The position numbers were made by a program, and so were the translations under genes. DNA of 64,000 nt from Bacteroidaceae bacterium. Lineage in GTDB: Bacteria; Bacteroidota; Bacteroidia; Bacteroidales; Bacteroidaceae. Each line of letters starts with the position of its first letter. Position 1 is the first letter of the stretch. The stretch covers positions 22,407-86,406 of the forward strand of contig JAFXVN010000027.1 in NCBI GenBank assembly GCA_017524545.1. The letters run 5' to 3'. A model generated the notes under the pieces. That model was not told where the DNA came from. It did not search any database and was given only the letters and a program-made list of their open reading frames with translations. Positions 15,201 to 22,880 of this stretch are shown in pieces.

Positions 15201-17428
15201 TCAGGAGCATTGTCGCAAAGGACTTGCCAAGCCGTAAGCCCAGCAGCCGTGAGGTCGATGGGGTAGATGCTCCATGTAGTGCGATATGAAGCTGTCTCAC
15301 CTATGAAGAAGTTGCCATTGCTCACGTATGGGTCGGCATATATTCCGTTGGATTTGATATAGTTTCCGTTATCATAACCAGGAACAACAGCTACAGGTTC
15401 ACTGGAAGGTGTGGGGAAGACGTTGCTTCTATTTATGAGGTATTGGCCGTTTGTCATTTGCCAATTATAGTCGCTCCCGTTCTTTACAAAACGCGTAAAG
15501 AATGTTGCGTCACTGATAGCAGGCTGCACATCGACGCCACCTGTAAAGGTGAGCGGATAATTGGCCTGATTAGTGGGACCGGGATAGATGTAGCGGCCAG
15601 GAGAGGCGGTGGCAGTGCTGTTGCTGGTGGTCTTGATGCTAATCACATACCATCCGTTGTCTGCTGTGACGGCTCCTGTCAAGGCTGTCTGGTTCTTCAC
15701 AAGTTTGGCAACGGCATCGTTGGCGGCTGTGCTGGCATCTCCATCAACTTTCGTAATGGTGAAGTTGCCGCCTGCATCGTTGTAGTTGATGATGGGACCT
15801 GTGTAGCTATTGCTGACGGCCATGTAGGCAGCGTTGGTGCCACTGACAGGAGTAGAAGCCATTTTGATTTTCTTCGTGCCGTCACCTTGGGCTTCAAAGA
15901 TAACCGCTACAGCATCGTCACTGAAGACCCAAGAGTTGCTTGCACTCTGTGCAATGCCGGTGGGAATAGCGAACTTGCCAGCACCTATATTATAAAGGTA
16001 GAATTGACCTGTTGTTTCTGTAGGAATAATGACCCACTGGCTGTTGGCATTGCTGGCATTAAATGTACCGCTCTTACCGCTTGACCAAACATACTTTGGA
16101 TTTTCGGGGTTGTAGATGAGCGCACCACGATTGCTATTCGTGTTGTTGATGGTATAGACTTTATGTATGTCTATGTATGTTACCTTGATGGTATGGCTTG
16201 TTGCGTCCACCTCAATGTCTGGAGAGAATCCCCAACGAGTTGGAGCAGAGAAATTACTGGCAGATGGTGTTACGCCGTTATCAAAGAAAAGAGTACCACC
16301 ATTGTATACGCTCGTAAGGCCATAGATATTGCTTCCCGTGTAGGTTACTTGAGCATTTTCTTCACCGTCAAATTCAACAGACCATGGTTGAAGACCATAT
16401 AAAGAAAAATCTACGGAATAGAATTGAGCCACAGGGAATTTATTTAGGGCAGTTTGACCAATATACGGTGTAGCATCTTTACCACAGGGAATAAGACTAT
16501 ACCGATCTTCTGTATATCCAGATGTTACCACAGAATAATTAGGCGTGCCTGAACTCCTATATATAATGTAGTTCTTCTCTGCTTTTGAATTGCTTGCTGC
16601 TCCTGTTTGTCTTACATAATGTCCATTTGCACTACGCAGATAACCGTCAACACCTCTTCCACTCTCACTTCCTTCCTTTTCAAAATAAACTAACGAAAGA
16701 GCTATTCCATCTGTTCCTGTGGGAACATCGTCAAGGTACAGCGAGTAGTTGTTGCTGTTAACAGTTACGTCTTGTGCATAATTCTTTACATATTTCCCAT
16801 TGACATCGGCATTCGTATAGTTGGTATTGGTATCGTCATTGATATCAATCCATTTAATTAAATACCATCCTGATACAATACTGACAGGACTTGTAAGACC
16901 TTTCTCCGTAGGTCCAACTTCGAAAATCTTAACTTGTTTAGTGCTTCCGTCACCTGTGCCATAACCATGCAACTTGTTGCTGCTGCGATCAAGGCCACGA
17001 ACAGTATTATTTGCGTCAGGAGCAGAAGGATAAGCTATACCATTAGAGAAGTTTAATGACCATGCACCGGCAGATGCTTCGTCTGCGACAGAAGCGATTG
17101 CTTGGTCATAAACAGGAACTCCCCAGAAGTGATTGGTGTAGTAGTTCTTAATTTTCCACGTGCCATCGCCATTGCTGATGAGATAATAAACGCTACTTTC
17201 GTTACAAGCATTGCTCATTGGAATGTCGTAGTTGGCGCCGTTATCATTAATAAAAGGAAGGGTACCGGTTCCAGCTGCTTGGCTTTGTAAAACATACGCT
17301 TTGCCGCTGACGATGTTACTGGCATCTGTCACTTGGCTACCCACAGTTACTGCTACCTGAGCGTTCAACTGTGTCACTGCTCCTACTGCCAGCAGGAGCA
17401 AGGCTGTTAGTTTTTGTTTGAGGTTCAT
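12284..17428 (-). CDS. Large secreted sialidase (GH33, BNR repeats)
   Basis: A protein of about 1714 aa, starting at the ATG at 17428 because it gives a clean signal peptide ('MNLKQKLTALLLLAVGAVTQLNAQ'); the frame stays open upstream only through a decayed remnant. Residues about 30-950 form a long N-terminal region with an internal duplication ('AQVTYTGSNIYGLTSVY...FFDNGVTP' near residue 350, 'AQITCSRSDVSGLTAVY...FFLPTGVTP' near 740). The catalytic propeller starts near 965 with 'YRIPAM'. Four Asp-boxes follow: STDGGKTW, STDNGVTW, SRDGGESW and STDKGVNW. The end has beta-rich domains and an 'IYNLAGQR...GINIINGKKVLK' tail typical of exported Prevotella proteins. It probably releases terminal sialic acid from host glycans. 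Confidence 0.9.
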   Translation of the reverse strand: MNLKQKLTALLLLAVGAVTQLNAQVAVTVGSQVTDASNIVSGKAYVLQSQAAGTGTLPFINDNGANYDIPMSNACNESSVYYLISNGDGTWKIKNYYTNHFWGVPVYDQAIASVADEASAGAWSLNFSNGIAYPSAPDANNTVRGLDRSSNKLHGYGTGDGSTKQVKIFEVGPTEKGLTSPVSIVSGWYLIKWIDINDDTNTNYTNADVNGKYVKNYAQDVTVNSNNYSLYLDDVPTGTDGIALSLVYFEKEGSESGRGVDGYLRSANGHYVRQTGAASNSKAEKNYIIYRSSGTPNYSVVTSGYTEDRYSLIPCGKDATPYIGQTALNKFPVAQFYSVDFSLYGLQPWSVEFDGEENAQVTYTGSNIYGLTSVYNGGTLFFDNGVTPSASNFSAPTRWGFSPDIEVDATSHTIKVTYIDIHKVYTINNTNSNRGALIYNPENPKYVWSSGKSGTFNASNANSQWVIIPTETTGQFYLYNIGAGKFAIPTGIAQSASNSWVFSDDAVAVIFEAQGDGTKKIKMASTPVSGTNAAYMAVSNSYTGPIINYNDAGGNFTITKVDGDASTAANDAVAKLVKNQTALTGAVTADNGWYVISIKTTSNSTATASPGRYIYPGPTNQANYPLTFTGGVDVQPAISDATFFTRFVKNGSDYNWQMTNGQYLINRSNVFPTPSSEPVAVVPGYDNGNYIKSNGIYADPYVSNGNFFIGETASYRTTWSIYPIDLTAAGLTAWQVLCDNAPESAQITCSRSDVSGLTAVYKNGFFFLPTGVTPESTDFNLDGATDVTVDASAHTVTFAYDPNLAIVEDGVIVEQGWQTAGRDSEVMLLRVTAKPFKAATNTTLTVSLKDGSEANISTLKIYEANNDSPEIYSTGDGAPTKTEVATASISGSTATFNIGNLTASTHYYWIGATVSSTATLGAVLDAAVTGIAYQVEGQTAQNLDLTSVGDPADRGAMVFNVRSYPFLPRDNGSRVYRIPAMIVAEDGSIVVAADKRYDRYDDIGNSHVIDIVVRRSTDGGKTWSAPLVIAKGENTTANGGEDSRCGFGDPSLVKGKDGKLYCLFAAGNEGYFKGQKGMCMSVSTDNGVTWSSGEGNPPIDLYRSGAIKNVSTVGEAGFGLYDYFVTSGRGLYIPEDDILMYLIPAQTMTSATEHTGDSQDYIFYSRDGGESWYFSETPMVQGGDEAKIIQMNDGSLFGSIRKQNPRRFNTATYTKNNDGKTLSFNFGTQWDNSQLSQTHQNNQDIYYYQRETTEGKTDVIIHSITTGNHVNFKLFYSTDKGVNWTEFLNVQTKGTRYVTMDKNPANGSLYLFFEDQSLNSAGGYTDYNHYPLNFIEITRDQLVSLIPALEEYNVPEYLKTNVVKNTVYQTSTGCDSYGAFSGTGSGHWARTWTSNASSGMAGLTVSTESGYGFDKATVLGTRVMTIRPSANGATDTYTITAPSGYVISSYTIGGAVYTGGTYRITAADGTTTGDITSTTTPTNINVTDVNASSTTFTFYGASQSNWFAITNFTITLAKPFALNAVGGASYATLYLPFDVTTTGETKAYYIETTNNGAAQLTATGSEGTEIPANTAVVLVNEDADASTILNMTDGLTPVISESENLLKGTLVPMSLDLGDETPNYSLGTVNGNIGFYKFDKYGATTITLGANKAYLSVPAASGVKGFTFDFDDATGIVSPLGETEEGAAIYNLAGQRLSKFVKGINIINGKKVLK

Positions 17429-17437
17429 AGTGTTTAG

Positions 17438-17530
17438 TTTTATTTGATGAATACTTTCTTTCCGCTGATGTCGCGGAGTCCCATTTATCATTTGGCCAGC
17501 AAGGTTGTAAATAGAACTTTTGTACGCAAA
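17438..17530 (-). pseudogene. Frameshifted remnant of a C-terminal export tail
   Basis: On the minus strand this region reads 'SSIYNLAGQMING', then, after a one-base frame change, 'GLRDISGKKVFIK' and a stop. This matches the C-terminal tail of the sialidase and other exported proteins ('IYNLAGQR...NGKKVLK'). No catalytic part is attached. It ends a few bases before the sialidase ATG. It is best read as the decayed 3' end of a lost gene. Confidence 0.7.
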
Positions 17531-17626
17531 GTTTAGAAAAAAGATTGACTTATGCAAGTTTTACCGCATAAGATAATCTCAAATCGGAGATTATTGACAA
17601 TTATTGTGCATCTTTGAACACTGGAC

Positions 17627-17644
17627 CAACGCAACACACAGAAC
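17627..17644. repeat. Half-copy of the RAYT-associated palindrome (3' flank)
   Basis: CAACGCAACA followed by CACAGAAC matches one arm and tail of the palindromes at 18232 and 18701. It lies just beyond the stop codon of the transposase-like gene. Confidence 0.55.
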
Positions 17645-17646
17645 CT

Positions 17647-18672
17647 CTACCTCCCTTCGCAGAGCCTGCGGGCGATGTCGTTCAGAGCCAAGCATTGGCC
17701 GCGGCGGATAGTGAGTTGTTCGTTGTGGTGCTCCCACGGAGCAAGGATGAGGAGCTGTCCTCTGGCGCAGGCCTCCATGCGGCTGCCGCCGGGTTTGGCA
17801 AGGTCGGTGAAGCCGTTCTCCTGCAGGTAAACAAGCGGAAGGCCAGCGTCGAAGGCAGCCCGCATGACAGCTTTCTCGCCGGGCGAGATGGCTGGCGAGA
17901 CGAGCACAGCACCCTGCCTTGCAGCGGAGAGGCACTCCTGCACCTTGGCCGCTATCTCCTTTTCGGTGAGGCTGCGCGAGCATTGCACTTGCAAGCGGAA
18001 GGGGCGGTCGAGCAGGAAGCGGTTGCCGATGGCTGAAAAGGTGAAGCCTGCTGCCTGGACGTTGCGCTGCACGCGAAACAGGTCGGGATGCTCGCGTTTC
18101 ATCAAGAGGCGGCGTGGGTTGTCGGTGAGATAGTGCAGCCATGTGTCGAGCTGCCCACTGCGGAGCAGGAGCTTGTCGTTGTAGCCTCGGGCAAAGAGCA
18201 AGCCGTGGCTGCGGTCTTCACCGCTGCGGTCTTGTTTTGTTTGTTGCGTTGGCAACGCAACATACGGAACCAGCTCCCGATAGTGCCGGTTGCAGCTTTG
18301 CTTGAAGCCGCGAAGCGCCATGCCGAGGGGCTTTTCCATCTTTTCCCTCACAAAGAGGATGCCGTGCAAGTGGTCGGGCATCATCTGAAGGGCAATGACT
18401 TCTATCTCAGGATGGTGGAGCGATGTCGCCCACCATTCGTCGGCCACTCGTTGCCCCAGCTCCGAAAGCACGATGTGCGGCTCCTGTGGGCTGCCTTCCT
18501 GTGCCTCGCTTCTGCCCACGACTTGTCCAAAGAGCGGACGGCGGCCCTCGGTCACCATCGTAATCATGTATATCTGGCGGCCTGTGTAGTCGTGCCCCAC
18601 GCAACGGCGAAGCATGGAGGGCTTCTTCTCGCCAGCAAAGGCTCTCTGGGCCTCGAAGGTTTCTTGGGTCAT
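17647..18672 (-). CDS. REP-associated tyrosine transposase-like protein (RAYT, IS200-like)
   Basis: About 341 aa from the ATG at 18672. The frame extends upstream to 18771, but that part is translated from the flanking repeat. The IS200/Y1-type domain covers the N-terminal half: 'YTGRQIYMITMVTEGRRPLFG' and the histidine pair in 'MMPDHLHGILFV' (HUH-like, here H-L-H). Then come 'GMALRGFKQSCNRHYREL' and 'GLLFARGYNDKLLL...LDTWLHYLTDNPRRLL'. A C-terminal part ('AVLVSPAISPGEKAVMRAAFDAGLPLVYL') resembles a Rossmann-like nucleotide-binding fold; that is tentative. A palindrome (18232-18270) lies inside the gene and is read in frame as 'VPYVALPTQQTKQD'. Such proteins process REP palindromes. No IS ends or target duplication were seen. 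Confidence 0.8.
   Translation of the reverse strand: MTQETFEAQRAFAGEKKPSMLRRCVGHDYTGRQIYMITMVTEGRRPLFGQVVGRSEAQEGSPQEPHIVLSELGQRVADEWWATSLHHPEIEVIALQMMPDHLHGILFVREKMEKPLGMALRGFKQSCNRHYRELVPYVALPTQQTKQDRSGEDRSHGLLFARGYNDKLLLRSGQLDTWLHYLTDNPRRLLMKREHPDLFRVQRNVQAAGFTFSAIGNRFLLDRPFRLQVQCSRSLTEKEIAAKVQECLSAARQGAVLVSPAISPGEKAVMRAAFDAGLPLVYLQENGFTDLAKPGGSRMEACARGQLLILAPWEHHNEQLTIRRGQCLALNDIARRLCEGR
18232..18270. repeat. RAYT-associated palindrome inside the RAYT gene
   Basis: TGTTGCGTTG (18242-18251) and CAACGCAACA (18253-18262) form a perfect 10-bp stem around one base. They are flanked by TTGTTTTG on one side and TACGGAAC on the other. The same core and tails occur at 18701-18765. Confidence 0.8.
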
Positions 18673-18700
18673 GTTTGTTGTGGCTTTTGGGTGCAAGTAG

Positions 18701-18765
18701 GCTTGTTTTGTGTGTTGCGTTGGCTTGTTTTGTGTGTTGCGTTGCCAACGCAACATACGGAACTG
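18701..18765. repeat. RAYT-associated palindrome with tandem 22-bp repeat (5' flank)
   Basis: Two exact 22-bp direct copies (18701-18722 and 18723-18744), each ending TGTTGCGTTG, are followed by CAACGCAACA and TACGGAAC. The second copy and this tail form the same 10-bp-stem palindrome (18735-18755) as the one within the gene. Confidence 0.8.
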
Positions 18766-18770
18766 CTGCA

Positions 18771-18778
18771 AAGATACA
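18771..18778 (-). promoter_or_regulatory. Possible -7 box upstream of the RAYT gene
   Basis: The complement reads TATCTTTG, a TAnnTTTG match. Transcription from here would run through the 5' palindrome before reaching the ATG at 18672. Confidence 0.4.
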
Positions 18779-18819
18779 ACTTTTTCGACAAAGGCGGGGC
18801 ATAAACGAAAAGAAAAGCG

Positions 18820-18827
18820 TACCTTTG
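18820..18827 (+). promoter_or_regulatory. -7 promoter box of the CatA-like gene
   Basis: TACCTTTG, 28 nt before the ATG at 18856. No clear -33 box was seen. Confidence 0.5.
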
Positions 18828-18855
18828 CAGATTATTAAAGGAAAGCAACGAAGCA

Positions 18856-19479
18856 ATGAAACAGGAAATCAATCCAAGAGAGACGAGCCGCGCCTATGCC
18901 TTCGAGATGTGGATGAAAGCGCCGATGCCGATGGTGACGTTCTTCAAGACGCTCGATGTGACGCGGCTTGTAAGGATGAGCAAACGGCGGGGACTGAAGT
19001 TTAACATGCTGATGTGCTGGTGTATAGGCAAGGCAGCGAGCGGCATAAAAGAGTTTTATCTGCTGCCAGAGGGTGACAAGTTGATGCGGTTCGATAGCCT
19101 CGCTGTGAATACCATTGTGGCCAATCGGGAGGGTGAGGTCAGTTCGTGCGACATCCCTTTCAGCGAAGATTTGTCCCTTTTCAATGAACAATACCTGACG
19201 CTCACAAGGCAAGTGGCTGAGACGTGCAAGAATTACGACTTGCCCGACTCGATGGTCATCGGCACCTCTGCTTTGGCGCGATACGACATCGACGGCGCAG
19301 TGGGCATGTACAGCGGCATCTTCAACAATCCTTTCCTCATTTGGGGCAAGTACAAACGCCGTTTCTTCAAGACAACCCTCACGGTCTCCTTCCAGTTCCA
19401 CCACACGCAAATGGACGGCGTTCAAGCCGCCTGCTTCCTCGACGAACTGCAAAGAACCATCACTTCGCTTAGGCAGTGA
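18856..19479 (+). CDS. CatA-like (chloramphenicol acetyltransferase family) acyltransferase
   Basis: The 207-aa protein has the length and layout of the trimeric CAT fold. It opens 'RAYAFEMWMKAPMPMVTFFKTLDVT' and ends with the catalytic motif 'FQFHHTQMDGVQAACFL' (HHxxxDG, near residues 181-188). CAT enzymes transfer acetyl from acetyl-CoA to hydroxyls. Chromosomal homologues in Bacteroidia are common and most are not proven resistance genes, so resistance should not be assumed. The gene is single, with its own -7 box and hairpins at its 3' end. Confidence 0.85.
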   Translation: MKQEINPRETSRAYAFEMWMKAPMPMVTFFKTLDVTRLVRMSKRRGLKFNMLMCWCIGKAASGIKEFYLLPEGDKLMRFDSLAVNTIVANREGEVSSCDIPFSEDLSLFNEQYLTLTRQVAETCKNYDLPDSMVIGTSALARYDIDGAVGMYSGIFNNPFLIWGKYKRRFFKTTLTVSFQFHHTQMDGVQAACFLDELQRTITSLRQ

Positions 19480-19521
19480 AGTGATGAAACCAGGCACGCT
19501 TAATTGTCCAACTAAGCGTGC
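19470..19521 (+). terminator. Hairpins at the 3' end of the CatA-like gene
   Basis: CACTTC/GAAGTG brackets the stop codon (19470-19492). It is followed by a 9-bp perfect stem GCACGCTTA/TAAGCGTGC (19494-19502 and 19513-19521). A following T-run is weak, so termination is likely but not certain. Confidence 0.5.
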
Positions 19522-19545
19522 ATAGTTTGCCAACTAGGTTAGCCT
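19490..19545. repeat. CCAGGCACG-family palindrome
   Basis: It starts CCAGGCACGCTTAATT and includes a TAGTTTGCCAACTA stretch. The same words recur in the element at 46335-46427 between other genes. Confidence 0.65.
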
Positions 19546-19568
19546 AATTTATTTTTGTGGCGTTTCGC

Positions 19569-19599
19569 TTGCCAGAGTGTGACCTTTTTCGTATATTTG
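19569..19599 (+). promoter_or_regulatory. Promoter of dsbD
   Basis: TTG at 19569-19571 and TATATTTG at 19592-19599 are 20 nt apart, followed by the ATG at 19614. The untranslated leader is very short. Confidence 0.65.
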
Positions 19600-19613
19600 C
19601 ACCCTGAAACAAG

Positions 19614-21665
19614 ATGAACAACAAGATGAAGCGTTTCACATTATTCCTTACATTATATATATGTATAGGGGCTGCAGCTATGGCGCAGTTCCACAACCCT
19701 GTCAACATCAAAGCCTCGCAGAAGAAGGTCTCGGAAGATGTCTTGGAGATTGTCTTCCAGGGCTCTGTCGATGAGGGCTGGCACGTCTATGGGCCGGACA
19801 TTGCCGATGGCGGGCCGACCCGTGCCGAGCTGACTTTAGAGAAGCAAAAGGGTGTGAAGCCCGACGGCAAGCTCCGCGCAACAGGCAAGGTGCAGAGGGC
19901 GATGGACGATATGTTCGAGATGGAGGTCAGCTTCATGGAGGGCACGGCTTCCTTCTCCCAGCGCTTCATCATTACGGAGCCGGAGTACGAAGTGGCCGGC
20001 TACTTGACCTACGGTGCCTGCAACGACGAGAACTGCATCCCGCCGACAAATGTGGAGTTCAGCTTTACAGGTGAAGGAAAACCAAAAACTGCAGAAACTA
20101 AGAAGATAATCGATGAAGCAAAGGCGGAAGAGCCTGCCGTTGTGGAGGATACAACCAAGGCAGGAGAGCCAGCAGAAGAGGCTGTTTCACTCGAAGAGGA
20201 TATTGATCTTTGGACTCCAGTCGTGGACGAACTCAAGGCTTTCGAGACTGGAACGCAAACTACGGACAGGAATCTGTGGGGTGTTTTCCTGCTTGGCATC
20301 CTTGGCGGTCTCATCGCTCTGCTCACTCCTTGCGTCTGGCCCATCATTCCAATGACGGTCAGCTTCTTCCTGAAACGTGCCGAGGACAAGCGGAAGGGCA
20401 TCCGCGATGCCATCACCTACGGCATCAGTATCGTTGTCATCTATGTCCTGTTGGGCTTGCTCGTGACGCTCATCTTCGGCGCCAGTGCTCTGAATGCCCT
20501 TAGCACGAACGCCATCTTCAACATCTTCTTCTTCCTGATGCTCCTCGTCTTCGGTGCAAGTTTCCTCGGAGGCTTTGAGATAACGCTCCCCAGCAGCTGG
20601 ACGAATGCAGTTGATAGCAAGTCGAATAGCACAACAGGCCTGTTGAGCATCTTCCTCATGGCATTCACCCTGAGCCTTGTCAGCTTCTCGTGCACAGGCC
20701 CCATCATCGGTTTCCTGCTCGTTGAGGTCAGCACGACAGGCTCACTTCTTGCTCCCACCATCGGGATGCTGGGCTTTGCGTTGGCACTCGCTCTGCCTTT
20801 CACGCTCTTTGCCATGTTCCCTGCCTGGCTTAAGAGTATGCCCAAGAGCGGCAACTGGATGAACTGCATCAAGGTTTGTCTCGGCCTTTTGGAGATTGCC
20901 TTTGCTTTGAAGTTCTTCAGCGTGGCCGACCTCGCCTACGGCTGGCACCTGATGGACAGGGAGGTGTTCCTCAGTCTGTGGATTGTCATCTTTGCCATGA
21001 TGGGAGCTTATCTCGTTGGTTGGATTCGCTTCCCCCACGACGAGGACGAGTACGACGAGATGGGCGAGGTCGTCCAGCGTCCGCGTACCAGCGTGACGCG
21101 CTTCTTCCTGGCACTCGCCGCCTTTGCCTTCGCCATCTATATGGTGCCAGGTCTCTGGGGCGCACCCTGTAAGGCTGTCAGTGCCTTTGCACCCCCAATG
21201 CAGACACAGGACTTCCGTCTGGGAGAGGAAAGTGTAGAGGCGCACTTCAACGACTACGACGAAGGGATGCAATATGCTGCGGCTCACAAGATGCCGGTTA
21301 TGATTGATTTCACTGGCTACGGCTGCGTTAACTGCCGCAAGATGGAAGCTGCCGTCTGGACAGACCCCCAGGTGGCTGGCCTGATGAAGGAGAAATATGT
21401 CCTCATCACCCTTTATGTCGATGAGAAAACGCCTCTTCCAGAGAAGCTGACCGTCAAGGAAAACGGCGCAGATGTGACACTTCGCACCGTAGGCGACCGC
21501 TGGAGTTATCTTCAGCGCAGCAAGTTCGGAGCCAATGCCCAGCCGTTCTATGTCCTCCTCGACAACGAAGGACACCCCCTCACAGGCTCTTATTCCTACA
21601 ACGAGGATATTCCCGCCTACCGCAGTTTCCTTGAGAGAGGAATGCGGCAGTACAATGACAGATAA
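19614..21665 (+). CDS. dsbD: Thiol:disulfide interchange protein DsbD
   Basis: The 683-aa protein carries electrons across the inner membrane to periplasmic thiol proteins. A signal peptide ('LFLTLYICIGAAAMAQ') leads into a periplasmic DsbD-alpha-like domain ('VDEGWHVYGPDIADGGPTRAEL'). After an acidic linker comes the multi-spanning CcdA-like core, with its two Cys in 'GLIALLTPCVWPIIPMT' and 'SFSCTGPIIGFLL'. The C-terminal thioredoxin-like domain has 'DFTGYGCVNCRKME' (CxxC near residue 570). Length fits the Bacteroidetes family. An alternative start four codons on (19626) would not change the signal peptide. Single gene with its own promoter and terminator. Confidence 0.95.
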   Translation: MNNKMKRFTLFLTLYICIGAAAMAQFHNPVNIKASQKKVSEDVLEIVFQGSVDEGWHVYGPDIADGGPTRAELTLEKQKGVKPDGKLRATGKVQRAMDDMFEMEVSFMEGTASFSQRFIITEPEYEVAGYLTYGACNDENCIPPTNVEFSFTGEGKPKTAETKKIIDEAKAEEPAVVEDTTKAGEPAEEAVSLEEDIDLWTPVVDELKAFETGTQTTDRNLWGVFLLGILGGLIALLTPCVWPIIPMTVSFFLKRAEDKRKGIRDAITYGISIVVIYVLLGLLVTLIFGASALNALSTNAIFNIFFFLMLLVFGASFLGGFEITLPSSWTNAVDSKSNSTTGLLSIFLMAFTLSLVSFSCTGPIIGFLLVEVSTTGSLLAPTIGMLGFALALALPFTLFAMFPAWLKSMPKSGNWMNCIKVCLGLLEIAFALKFFSVADLAYGWHLMDREVFLSLWIVIFAMMGAYLVGWIRFPHDEDEYDEMGEVVQRPRTSVTRFFLALAAFAFAIYMVPGLWGAPCKAVSAFAPPMQTQDFRLGEESVEAHFNDYDEGMQYAAAHKMPVMIDFTGYGCVNCRKMEAAVWTDPQVAGLMKEKYVLITLYVDEKTPLPEKLTVKENGADVTLRTVGDRWSYLQRSKFGANAQPFYVLLDNEGHPLTGSYSYNEDIPAYRSFLERGMRQYNDR

Positions 21666-21675
21666 GACGCATAAA

Positions 21676-21699
21676 ATGCCTCAAACAGGCATCTTTTCT
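21676..21699 (+). terminator. Intrinsic terminator after dsbD
   Basis: ATGCCT/AGGCAT form a 6-bp stem with a 5-nt loop, followed by a T-rich stretch (CTTTTCTGTT). Confidence 0.65.
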
Positions 21700-21762
21700 G
21701 TTAAATTATCTTAAAACACCTCTATTCTCCTCCTTTTTTGCGGTCTAATCGGGGAAGGTGCA

Positions 21763-21792
21763 TTGCCATTCCAATAAAAAGTCGTACCTTTG
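21763..21792 (+). promoter_or_regulatory. Promoter of the ribosomal-protein supercluster
   Basis: TTG at 21763-21765 and TACCTTTG at 21785-21792 are 19 nt apart, a close match to the Bacteroidetes housekeeping consensus. The roughly 75-nt AT-rich leader contains a small AGGC/GCCT hairpin near 21803-21817. No other clear promoter was seen before 39846, so long-range co-transcription is likely. Confidence 0.75.
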
Positions 21793-21874
21793 CAACCCGA
21801 ATAGGCAGAATGCGCCTGTTTTACAACATATCAGACTATAACACATAATATATAATAATAAAAACAACAAAACA

Positions 21875-22258
21875 ATGCCTACAATTCAACAACTGGTAAG
21901 AAAAGGCCGTACGGTGTTGGAAGACAAGAGCAAAAGCCCCGCTCTGGACAACTGTCCGCAGAGGCGCGGTGTCTGTGTTCGTGTCTATACCACAACACCC
22001 AAGAAGCCTAATTCCGCGATGCGTAAGGTCGCTCGCGTGCGTTTAACAAATTCAAAGGAAGTGAACAGCTACATTCCCGGAGAGGGACACAACCTGCAGG
22101 AGCACAGCATCGTGCTGGTTCGTGGCGGTCGTGTGAAGGACCTTCCCGGTGTACGTTATCACATCGTTCGCGGTACGCTTGATACCGCTGGCGTGGCAAA
22201 CCGCACTCAGCGCCGTTCCAAGTATGGTGCAAAGCGCCCCAAAGCTGCAAAGAAGTAA
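21875..22258 (+). CDS. rpsL: 30S ribosomal protein S12
   Basis: 127 aa. S12 lies at the decoding centre. The diagnostic loops '[18 protein letters not shown]' and '[14 protein letters not shown]' hold the lysines and proline at which streptomycin resistance mutations usually arise; all are wild type here. The Asp in 'VKDLPG' is the RimO target, and rimO lies at 5143. First gene of the fused str-S10-spc-alpha cluster. Confidence 0.98.
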   Translation: MPTIQQLVRKGRTVLEDKSKSPALDNCPQRRGVCVRVYTTTPKKPNSAMRKVARVRLTNSKEVNSYIPGEGHNLQEHSIVLVRGGRVKDLPGVRYHIVRGTLDTAGVANRTQRRSKYGAKRPKAAKK

Positions 22259-22362
22259 TTAACCAATCACGTTTTGGCTTGTAATGAAGGTTGAGTAAAT
22301 GCCTCGGAGGAGGCGTTGAAGAACTCGAAGAAGCAACCCTGAACAAAAAACAAACAAAACAA

Positions 22363-22839
22363 ATGCGTAAAGCAAAACCAAAAAAGAGAATCATCCTTCC
22401 TGATCCCGTGTTCGGCGACGTGAAGGTGTCCAAGTTCGTCAACCACTTGATGTATGACGGCAAAAAGAGCATTTCTTACGAGATTTTCTACAATGCTCTT
22501 GAGATTGTAAAAAACAAGATGGCCAATGAGGAGAAGGATTCCCTCACCATTTGGAAGGAAGCCCTCGACAAGATTACTCCTCAGGTGGAGGTGAAGAGCC
22601 GCCGTATCGGTGGTGCCACATTCCAGGTTCCTACAGAAATTCGTCCAGACCGCAAGGAGAGCATCTGCATGAAGAACATGATTCAGTATGCTCGCAAGCG
22701 CGGCGGCAAGACCATGGCCGACAAGCTGGCTGCCGAAATCATGGACGCATACAATGAGCAGGGCGGCGCATTCAAGCGCAAGGAAGACATGCACCGCATG
22801 GCCGAGGCTAACCGCGCATTCGCTCACTTCCGTTTCTAA
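22363..22839 (+). CDS. rpsG: 30S ribosomal protein S7
   Basis: 158 aa from the ATG at 22363 ('[27 protein letters not shown]'); the frame is open 72 nt further upstream, but that extension lacks family similarity. '[19 protein letters not shown]' and the C-terminal '[13 protein letters not shown]' are typical. S7 nucleates the 30S head. It follows rpsL after 104 nt. Confidence 0.97.
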   Translation: MRKAKPKKRIILPDPVFGDVKVSKFVNHLMYDGKKSISYEIFYNALEIVKNKMANEEKDSLTIWKEALDKITPQVEVKSRRIGGATFQVPTEIRPDRKESICMKNMIQYARKRGGKTMADKLAAEIMDAYNEQGGAFKRKEDMHRMAEANRAFAHFRF

Positions 22840-22880
22840 TATCCCTTTAACCATTACAAACGATTAAACTCTTATTAGAG

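Noticed and set aside
18701-18765. Possible CRISPR-like tandem repeat
   Set aside because: There are only two abutting 22-bp copies with no spacers and no cas genes. It belongs to the RAYT palindrome.
18673-18771. Longer N-terminus of the RAYT protein
   Set aside because: The extra 33 codons come from the flanking palindrome and direct repeats. The family start fits the ATG at 18672.
18856-19479. CatA-like gene as an acquired resistance determinant
   Set aside because: No insertion sequence, integron site or composition shift surrounds it, and chromosomal CAT-fold proteins often have other substrates.
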